A stretch of 64,000 bases of DNA, from positions 652,538 through 716,537 of the forward strand of contig JBBHKE010001378.1 in NCBI GenBank assembly GCA_037447655.1, in the 5' to 3' direction. Position 1 is the stretch's first letter; every line of letters starts with the position of its first letter. The notes beneath the pieces are model-generated. The model made no database searches. It saw nothing but the letters and a program-made list of their open reading frames with translations, and was not told the DNA's origin. Positions 55,759 to 64,000 of the stretch are shown here, one piece after another. This DNA is from Zygnema cylindricum. Taxonomy: Eukaryota > Streptophyta > Zygnematophyceae > Zygnematales > Zygnemataceae. The translations under genes and the position numbers were made by a program.

Positions 55759-58700
55759 GGTTATGGCCCACCCTCTAAGGTACCTATCTTCAATGGATCT
55801 GGGTTTATCTATTGGGAAGCAATGATGACAGAGGCTTTGTGTTAAAAACGATACTTGGGTATTGTCAGTGGACAAGTGAAATGTCCACCTCAAGGAACTC
55901 CACAAGATTTGGTGGAATAAGGTTTTTTGCAGTAGCATTTGCTGCTGCAGATGAGGCAGATGATAGAGACAACAATGTGTAAAAAAATGGGAAAGAGAAG
56001 AAGACACCTCTTACTCGTATCGCTCGTATTACCACGACACCCGTAGCGGCGGTTGTGAAGACCGTGGAGAACGATACCCAAACGTGGGAAGACATCAACA
56101 TGGCTGCCAAAAACTTCATTCTAACAAACCTCACTCACGCTTTGGCAACCCCCCACCTTCACATTTACAAGGCCGAGGAGTGATGGGTTAGTTTGGTGGA
56201 AATCTATAGAGCTGGTCCTACTCGGGAGCTCTAGTTGGCCGAACAAAAGTTAGGGAATTATACTTACAAAGAGGGAAAGATGTTAGACTACTGTAATGAT
56301 CTCTCTTGTTTGTATATAGAAATGGAGACTGTCGGGTGGAGGGGTTTAATAAAGATGAAAGTTAACACTCTCATCATCAAGTTACTGACGAGTACGAAAA
56401 CATAGTGTATCGATTACAAGAAATTACTGATATTTCATAGCTGTGGAACACAATGGTTCGATGATACTTGTGTAGGAGAACACAATAAATATTAGGATAG
56501 TGGGAGAGAGCATCGAAGCTCTAGCTGCAAGAGCAAACTGGTGGGGGAAGGATCCGAAGAAACCATACAAAGGAGAGAGAGATGAGTCTTGAGTACGAAG
56601 GCCCCCAAAGGGTATTTGTCACTTTTGCAAAAAGCCAAGACACTTCATAGCGGATTGTGTCAAGCTCTCAAAGTTGAGGCTCTAAAAGAATCGTGGAGGG
56701 GGTTCTTTTGGATGTAAGAAAAAGGCACTTGTGGTCACAAAATTGAAATGAGAGACCGAGGACGAGTTCTTTGAGGAGGAGGATGGGGAGCTTCTTCTTG
56801 ATGAGAGTTTGGAGGAGAACGAGATCCCTCGAAAACAGAGGTGTACTCTACCAACAATTTAGAAAGCTCCTCAAGAAGGTTGGATCATCGACTCAAGTGC
56901 ATCTATGTATATGTGTAGTGATAAGCACCTCTTTACTAAGCTAAGAAAGATCCCTACTGTAGAGATAGAGTATGGGGATGGGAGAGTGGTTACTACAAGT
57001 CTAGTGGGGTCGGTAGATTTGAAAGTCTTAGTGGAGGGTGAGATTTCTATACTCACCTTTCTCAAATGTACTCTACATTCCTTAGTTGAGTAAAAATCTT
57101 GTCTCTACGTCTGTGTTAGATGACAAAGATTTTCATACCTTCACTAAAAAGGGAGTACTCACTGCTAAGTATAGAGATGAAGTCTACTTCACGGCAGATA
57201 AAGGTAGCCAAGGAATGTTTAGGCTTAACCTGAGTAATAAAAAAGAAGAATGCTTACTATGTTGGTGTCCCAAAGTTGATGATTTGGCATAAGCGGTTGG
57301 GGCATGTGCATTTTGATATGCTGAGGGAAATGAAGAAGCTTGGTGTAGTAGAAGGCATTCAGTTTAGGGATAATGAAATGGTGGATGATTGTAGTGGTTC
57401 TGCTCAAGATAATGCCCACATACTTCCTTTTCCCAAAGTTGCCACATATATGGGTGAGAAAGTGCTATATGTGGTCCACATAGGTATTTGGGGACTTGCA
57501 AAAGTCCCTTTGGTTTGAGGAAAGAGGTTTTTGTTGACAATAACCGATGATTGGTCTTAATACTCTAGATTCTACTTCCTAAAAACAATGTTTAAAACAC
57601 CAACTTACTTCAAGTAATATAAAGCCTGGAGTGAGAAGTTGCGTGGAACCCCCATTAAGAGAATAAAGGGTGATAATGGGGGGGAATATACCTCTAACCA
57701 GTTTGAGGAATACTTGAGAGATGAGAGAGGTTAGCACTAGAAAACCGTACCATATAACCCGGAACAAAATAGGCTAGCTGAGAGATTCAACCAGACACTA
57801 TGAGATAGTGTATAGAGTATGTTGGCCGACAAGAAAATAGGAAAGAGATTTTGGGCAAAAGCCATGAACTAGGCAAACTACATTAAGAATAGAGTCCTTA
57901 CCTTAGGCGTAAAAGGAATGACACCTTATGAGAGATGGTTTGGAAGCAAACCTGATATTTCTCACCTTAAATTATTTGGTAGCTAAGTTTGCATTCTTGA
58001 CACGGATAAGAAAAACTAGAAACGAGATGCTAAGGGAAAACCTAGATACTTTGTAGAATATGATGAGGATGTCAAGGGATATAGAGTTTATGACTTAGCA
58101 AAGAAAGATATCCTTCTGGTCAAACACCTAGTTGTCATGGATGAAGAGAAGTCATTTGACCCCTTCAAATATACCAAAAGGATAAGAATCAGATTTGAGT
58201 CGGAAAGTGATTAGAACTCCGTCTTTCTCGAAAAGGACATGAGTGAAACAGTGATTGCATATTCAAGAGAGATCCAAGATAGAGGAGATCCATCAGAAAC
58301 CTCACATATTACTATGGACTTCAAGGTGATAGAAGAGGAGAAACCGGAACCGGCTTCCATGGATAGAGAGTCGAAAAGACAATAAGGAGAAATCCAAGAC
58401 TTCCCTCCATTCCAGCTTTAAAGTTTGAGGGAGGAAGAAGGAGCAGCAAAAGGATACAAAAAAACACGCCGCTCACAAGGTAACTAAGCTATCTCACCCA
58501 GATGAGCCTCGACCATACTCAGATGCACTAAACAGTCCGGAAGAAGACGGATGGATCACAACCATAAATTGTGAGATGGCCTCCATCATATAGCAAATAC
58601 TTGGGAACTAGCAGACTGTCCTCTAGACAGAAAACCGATTGGTAGTAAATAGGTGTTTAAACTAAAACTAAACCTAAATAATACCATTGAGAGATATAAG

Positions 58701-61090
58701 GCTCGATTGGTAGCAAAAGGGTTCACCGAAAAGGAGGGGATTGACTATGAGGAGACTTTTGCTCTAGTTGTTGGTTCCCATCAGTAAGGATTCTCTTGAG
58801 TCTAGCAGCAGCCAAAGACATGGAAATACACCAGATGGATATTAAGACAACCTTTCTTAATGGTGAGTTAGAGGAAGAAATTTTCATGCGGCAACGAGAG
58901 AGGTTCGTGGGGGAAGGAGAAGAGAGCAAAGTTTGCAGGCTCATAATGTCTTTTTATGGACTGAAGCAAACTCCCCGTCACTGGAATAAGAAACTAGATG
59001 AGTTTCTCACTGTTCTGGGATATATCCGGATCAGCTCTGACCATTCTATCTATATATTTGAAGATGAGAATGGCGTGATTTTAATTGCAATTTATTAGGA
59101 TGATCGGTTGGTGTTAAGTAAGTCTTTGGAAAATATCAATAAATTAATGAAAGCTCTTAAAAGTAGATTTGACATGAAGGATTTAGGGGAGGCAATGTAT
59201 ATTTTGGGAATCGAAATGGAGAGAGATAAGGGGAAAAGGATCATTCGACTTACTTAGAAAGAAGCAATAGGTAATATGTTTGAGAAATTTTAGATGGAAA
59301 AGGCAAACAATTGTACCACTCCCATGGACTTGAAAAAAGTAAGTGATCTAAGTGGAGAAGGAGGAGTGATAACCGTAGATGATCAAATTAGTCCGAAAAA
59401 GAGAGATTTTATGAAATCTATTCCTCACAAAAAGGTTGTAGGAAGTTTAATATTCTTTATGAACTGTACCAGGATGGATATAGCGGCAGCTGTTGGAGTA
59501 CTCAGTAGGAGTCTTAATGATCCTAGGAAAAGAGACTAGGAGGCTGCCAAGAGAGTCATGAGATATCTGGTGGGAATCGGAGAGATATGGTTACATTTCG
59601 GAGGGGAGCAGACACATATCACTACTTAGAGTGATGCCAGTTATGGGGATGCACCTATGAGAAGATGCACTTTTGGGTATGTGTTGTATTTTGGGGAAGG
59701 TGCTTGTGTTTTACTTTATAAATCCTTATTTCAGTAGATAGGGCTAAAATAACTTAGAATATTTATAAGTAGTCTATTGTAATACTTACCTTAATTATTG
59801 TTACAGTAGCAAAAGTACAATAGAGTATTTTTACAGGGACACTTGTCGGTAAGAGAACGCATGCAGGTTTTACGGAGTGGCGCCGACAGTCAGCCACACG
59901 CCTCAGGCAGTTGACGATTGGATTCACAACATCAATCAAACAGATTTTGAACCGGGTATTCCGAAAATATATGGTACGGTTCGACGGTACCATCGTCGAT
60001 TGAATTTGTTCCAACGAACGCGATTCACCTGTGAACACAAGCGTGATTCACGAGGGACCACAAGCGTGATTCACGTGGGACCACATTGAGGAAGCACTCA
60101 GGTGCTTCGTACTACACGATCACAGTCGGGGGGACTTTAGCGACTACTGCCGACTAAGCATCTGGAACGATTTGTGTACAGTTCGATATCTGAAAATATC
60201 TGAATAAACATTGTTTTGTAGTTTAGTGTAATAAAAAATAGTGTTCCATTAATTAGGTTTTTGGAAAATAATAATTAAGGTTTTGAGGTACTACCGTACA
60301 GTAACGTACAGGTAGGATACTTTGTCGTTAGTCAGGGTAATAACCGTAGTAACAGTTACCCAAATTTGTGTAGACTAATAGATACATAGTGTAAGTATAT
60401 AACTTAGGACTTAACCAATTTTGTAGTATCTAGTTTTGGGAATATAATTTTCTAAGGGCAGTTTTAGGGAAACTTCCAGACATCAAATCTTATGGTTTAC
60501 TGGTTATTTGTGCTGCAATTTTGGGAATTGTCACTTTACTTTGTTGTGTATCACTGTGAGAAAATTGAGGCATATTGGCCTTTTGAGTTATATTTTGTGT
60601 AAAGTTGAAAGCTGGTTGTTGAGTAGGTATTTGATAGTTTCTTTTGTTTTCCATGTCTACTTCCACTACTACTGCTGGTCCTCTTGCTGGAGCGGTGGTT
60701 GTAGAACAACAGCTTGCTGTTAGAGCAACAAGGAACAAAAAGTGGTTGCTCAATCTACTATGGAGGCTGAGTATATGGCCTCTTGTTTTGTTGTAAAATA
60801 GTTCATCTGGGTCAAGTCCTTGTTGCAAGAACTGGGGTATAAGAAGGAGGGAGTGCATGAAGTCTTTTGTGATAATCAGGTTGCCATAACAATAGTACCC
60901 AATCCAAAACATCATTTCAAAGCTTAGCATATGAACATAAGATTGAGCTTCGTGAGGGAAAAAGTTGAAAATAAAAGTGTAAATCTTGTGTTTAAGTCAG
61001 ATCAAGAAATGGTGGCTGACATGATGACCAAACGTGTGCCTTCTCCCAAATTAAAATATTTTAGGGGAAATGTGGATTAAAAGAAAAGTT
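55759..61090 (+). pseudogene. Copia copy 2 gag-pol remnant
   Basis: All copia domains can be followed but no long frame survives. Gag begins after 55739. The zinc knuckle CHFCKKPRHFIADC is intact (56617-56658). The protease motif is changed to IIDSSASMYM (about 56886). Integrase region: WHKRLGHVHF (about 57283), then broken core pieces to about 57960. RT: MDIKTTFLNG (about 58830), FYGLKQTPRHWNKK (about 58955), and the YVDD site reads Y-stop-DD (about 59094). RNase H begins before 59707, is split by a 1-kb insertion, and resumes at 60717 (STMEAEYMAS, NQVAITIVPNPKHHFK). It cannot encode active enzymes. Confidence 0.9.
59707..60711. mobile_element. 1005-bp TG...CA insertion in RNase H, solo-LTR-like
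   Basis: Flanked by an exact 5-bp GCTTG duplication (59702-59706, 60712-60716), starting TGTTTTAC and ending GAACAACA. The copia frame resumes after the second GCTTG. Length, TG...CA ends and 5-bp duplication fit a solo LTR from an unrelated LTR retrotransposon. An AATAAA word lies near 60202. A TGGCGCCG word near 59878 resembles a primer binding site, but no second LTR is seen, so the exact type is open. Confidence 0.75.
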
Positions 61091-61116
61091 AAAATTAGAC
61101 TAGAAAATAAGCGAAG

Positions 61117-62122
61117 TGTTGAAATCAATGGATTTATGCGGTATTTTCTAGGTCTGAATATCTTAGTAAAGATAGAAAGAAAAAGCGCAAGCAGTCTGCC
61201 TCCACCTCTTTCCTTTATCCCCTATACTTGTTGTAGTCACTCAAAAAGAGAGAGAGAGAGTAGTGGAGCTATAGATGCCTCAACTCCATAGGCATGACTA
61301 AAGAGTGATATAAGTCACTCTCAAGAAAAGGTTGAGTCCGGTAGAACTCGAACCTCCGACCGACAAACTGAGGCGTAGCTGTCAACTCTAACCTGTTTGT
61401 CACTGAAGTTGATTAAATTACATAGGGTTTGATAAATACTTAAACTCTGTTATGATCTTGAAACCGATTAACTTAATTATGAATGAATGAACATAGAACT
61501 AGTCAATATACAGTACGAACGTGATCCAACACGAAAAAAATGAATCGGACATTTGTTTCGACGGTTAACATTTAATGTCGGATTTAAACCAACGGCATAT
61601 AACGTTGCCGATATCCCAGAATGGTCACTATGGCGTTTTTGGACGTGGTATGACCTGGCGCCACGTGGAGGGATAACATTTGGTCGTGAGAATTCCTGGG
61701 AACATACGGACGTGTGGAATATTGACACGTGTCCACTCAGAGGCCTTCTTGTACACATGCCGTACAAAAAAGACATCGACCTTAGTACCTTTATATACTG
61801 TACAATTATTTGATTGGTTCGTACTACAGTAGATAGGGATTGTGAGAGGGGTTAGGACTTAGAATTTTTGAATAGACAGCCACCTCTCTCTTTGAGAGTT
61901 TGTATAAATTGGCATTTTTGCCACCTTATAATTTATCGGTTGGTTGACTGTTTTTAGTGTTTTTTTTGCTACAAACTCAAAGGAGTCCAAATTGCACAGA
62001 GGTGCAGTCAAATTATCAATTTGTTTCCTTGAGCAGCACTGGTTGTGGATGAAAGTGGGTTAGTTGATAACTACTTAGAGGCTGCGTGAATTCTGTAGTC
62101 CAATGGAGGACAAAAAATTGAA
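61117..62122 (+). repeat. Copia copy 2, 3' LTR
   Basis: Begins TGTTGAAATC. The end reads TTGAA where the other LTRs read TTGCA, one change before the ACCCT duplication. It contains the antisense tRNA-like segment at 61332-61404. Confidence 0.9.
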
Positions 62123-62470
62123 ACCCTCTTTACGTCCCTCTTTTCGACCCTCTCCTTCGGCCCCCTCCCTCCGACCCTTCTCTCTCTCCTCTTTTCTCCC
62201 CCCCTCTTTTTTCAAAGAAAAAACAAGGGAGAGATTGAGTGAGATTCGAGACTAGAGTGAATAAGAGAGAGAGACAGGAGGAAAAAGAGAGGGAGGGAGA
62301 GAGAGAGAGGGGGGAGAGAAAGAGAGAGAGAAAAAGAGGGGGAGAGAGGGAGGAGGGGGAGACGTGGGATGCAAAGAATAGTCCACTATGGACTCCACTA
62401 GTGTGTATCACGTTAAACGTTTGTCATTATGCCCCTTATCAATGTAGTAATTGGTAATAGGTGCTTGCAT
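62123..62470. repeat. R2 right end, CT/GA-rich
   Basis: ACCCTCTTTACGTCCCTCTT continues R2 after the copia element, followed by CT-rich then GAGAGGGAGG sequence. Ser/Leu and Glu/Arg-rich ORFs are repeat artefacts. Confidence 0.75.
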
Positions 62471-62650
62471 GCACATCGGCTAGAGAGGGAGAGAGCGAGA
62501 GAATGAGGGAAGGAGAGAGGAGGAAAGGGGGATGTGAAGAATTGCTCACTCTCGACTCCACGTGCGCGTATTGCGTCCATAGTTAGTTTGTGAGTGTGCT
62601 GATAATCGTCGAATCAATTTGGTAATATGTGTTTTTATGCACATCGGCTT
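62362..62650. repeat. Imperfect tandem duplication, about 170 bp
   Basis: GGTAATAGGTGCTTGCATGCACATCGGCT near 62452 and GGTAATATGTGTTTTTATGCACATCGGCTT near 62622 (each with a GACTCCAC phrase before it) mark two diverged units separated by GA-rich sequence. Confidence 0.6.
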
Positions 62651-62715
62651 GGTGGCTTAGTTGGTAAGCTAGTGTATGACTACACCAGGTCCCATGTGTG
62701 ATCCTTCCCTTGAAC
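62645..62715 (+). ncRNA. tRNA-derived SINE head (relic)
   Basis: TGGCTTAGTTGG (62653-62664) is a perfect A box. A hairpin GTGT-ATGACT-ACAC sits where an anticodon arm would be, and a poor B box (GTGTGATCC) follows. No complete cloverleaf forms, so this is a tRNA-derived relic. Confidence 0.5.
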
Positions 62716-62774
62716 ATTTTCCGAAGTTTACGATTTTGCGCCCATGCGATACATTGAATATTGTAGATTCTATT

Positions 62775-63085
62775 CAAAGAAGAGAGAGGAGGGAGGGAGA
62801 AAAGGAGGAAGAGAGAAAAGAAAAAGAGAGGGAGAGAGAAAAGGCAAGGGAGGGAAGGATAGAGTGATGAGGGAGGATGGAGGAACGCAGGAGGAGGGAG
62901 GAGGGAGGGAGGAGAGAAAAGGAGGAGAGAGAGGAGGAAAGAGGGATAGGTGGATGGAGGGTGGGATGGAGATGGCAAGAGGGAGAGAGAGAGGGAGAGA
63001 GAGAGAGAGAGAGAGAGGAGAGGGGCCTATTTTTATAGCTTTCTCCTCACAAAAACAGATAGAGAAGAGAGAGGGAGAGAAAATG
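62775..63085. repeat. GA/GGGA microsatellite
   Basis: Long degenerate GAGAGGGAGG tract. ORFs in it are artefacts. Confidence 0.85.
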
Positions 63086-63089
63086 AGAG

Positions 63090-63485
63090 GGGTCCATGAC
63101 GAGGTGTCTATTGTTATTGAGTGAGATATATCTTTTTGGGAGTTGTGCATTTGCAAGTTGTGTACGGGTTAAATTAGTGTCCCTATATTAGTGGTTGCTT
63201 ACACTTTCACTTCCCTCATTATTACGGCCTTTGCGGGTTTTTTCATGCATCACACTTCTTATAATCTGACATGCCTGCTTTGATACTCCAGTGTTATTTT
63301 GGCCATTGGTGTCCCCGACAAAACAGGTCCAAATGGGCACCAAAATATGAAAATGACGTTAGATCGTGTGGCATTAAAGAATAGGTTGTGTGAAGACAGT
63401 CCATAACTCATTTTAGGTTGTTCAAAAGTTCCAATTTTTCTTTTCAAAAATCCCATAAAATACATTTTTGTACCATTTCAAAAAA
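63090..63485. other. Intergenic, nothing recognised
   Basis: Single-copy-looking sequence without a plausible gene, element end or RNA gene. Confidence 0.4.
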
Positions 63486-63489
63486 ATTA

Positions 63490-64000
63490 AACACCGCAAA
63501 TTGTTTGGCCAAAATCATAGTTGTTCAAATCGTATTTTACTCATGATTCAAACGGGCGAATAATGCGTGGTAATAGGATAGGTCGATTTGAAAAAAATGA
63601 TAGTGATTTTGAATTTGTACTATTAAGTACATGAAAAAAAATGAATTATACGTTTACCGCAGTTTGTACATTTTTCCGTACAGTTTCCGTCTATTTTCGT
63701 AATAGTTTGTATATTATCGTCACAATTCCTTACATTTACGTAAAAATTTTGTTTAGTTTATCGAACAAGAAATACTACAAAGTGCAACGTATGTTTTCTT
63801 CAAATTCCTTACATTTCCCATACATAACCGTACAATTATTTTAAATTGTCTGTTAAGTTTACCGAACAAAAAGTACATTTCGTTTTTTTGCAATTTTTTC
63901 AAAAATTAGGAATAATATGTAAAAATTGGAAAAATGGAAAAAATGCGCAATTTGAACAACTATGGCCGAAAGCCCGGTCGTATTTTTCAGGACACCACTT
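63490..64000. repeat. Long dispersed repeat, partial copy R3
   Basis: Matches R1 41195-41400 (ATAGTTGTTCAAA, GATTCAAACG-GCGAATAAT, ACATGTAC-type words) and then, after a gap, R1 41865-42090 (GTGCAACGTATATTTTC-type, TACCG-ACAAAAAGTACAT, GAACAACTATGG). It runs off the window end. Confidence 0.7.

Larger units (their letters stand above)
54753..62122 (+). mobile_element. Ty1/copia retrotransposon, copy 2, full-length but dead
   Basis: Flanked by a 5-bp duplication ACCCT (54748-54752 and 62123-62127). LTRs 54753-55758 and 61117-62122 are both 1006 bp by my count. The insertion site is intact in R1 at 43762, which confirms the boundaries independently. The LTRs differ visibly from each other, so the insertion is old. 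It carries a further 1-kb insertion in RNase H. Confidence 0.93.

Overview
This is a nuclear window from a eukaryote, most likely a green plant of the streptophyte line. The evidence is intron-rich genes with GT-AG introns, a WD40 protein whose exons read like the plant relatives of WDR20/DMWD/creC, plant-type Ty1/copia elements, AAACCCTA-type teloboxes and very abundant (GGGAGA)n/(GA)n microsatellites. I cannot name the species. There are no operons, CRISPR arrays or prokaryotic systems, and no complete tRNA or rRNA gene.

Layout. 1-6 kb: intergenic DNA dominated by microsatellites and short tandem repeats. 6.05-13.58 kb, minus strand: a ten-exon WD40-repeat gene whose amino-terminal exon was not found. 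13.6-20 kb: intergenic, with tandem repeats, a GC-rich GTACGG-type minisatellite near 16.4 kb, a relic of a PIF/Harbinger-like element and one fold-back MITE. 20.05-27.38 kb, plus strand: a ten-exon gene for a 628-residue protein with about four membrane segments and a coiled-coil carboxy half, not recognised. 30.17-34.01 kb, minus strand: a three-exon gene for a bacterial-type (NagZ-like) glycoside hydrolase family 3 protein with a long charged low-complexity amino-terminal extension. 34.1-64 kb: no host gene seen. This part is nested mobile elements: two copia elements with target-site duplications (36446-40375 and 54753-62122), a reversed copia pol fragment between inverted arms (43.9-47.4 kb), a multi-kilobase repeat present as R1, R2 and partly R3, two hAT-type MITEs, one Harbinger-type MITE, and about fifteen copies of two related TA-flanked MITE families.

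The three genes have no obvious shared pathway. What links them is intron structure. In three introns, and at one gene end, a segment carrying a splice junction or the stop codon has been copied in tandem, leaving decoy splice sites. In the two minus-strand genes, five introns start with a CTCTCC-type tract within about 5-20 nt of the 5' splice site. These patterns, the antisense tRNA-like module inside the copia LTR and the NagZ-like gene are the most unusual things seen. All coordinates were read by eye. Exon joins keep frame throughout but have not been checked against transcripts.
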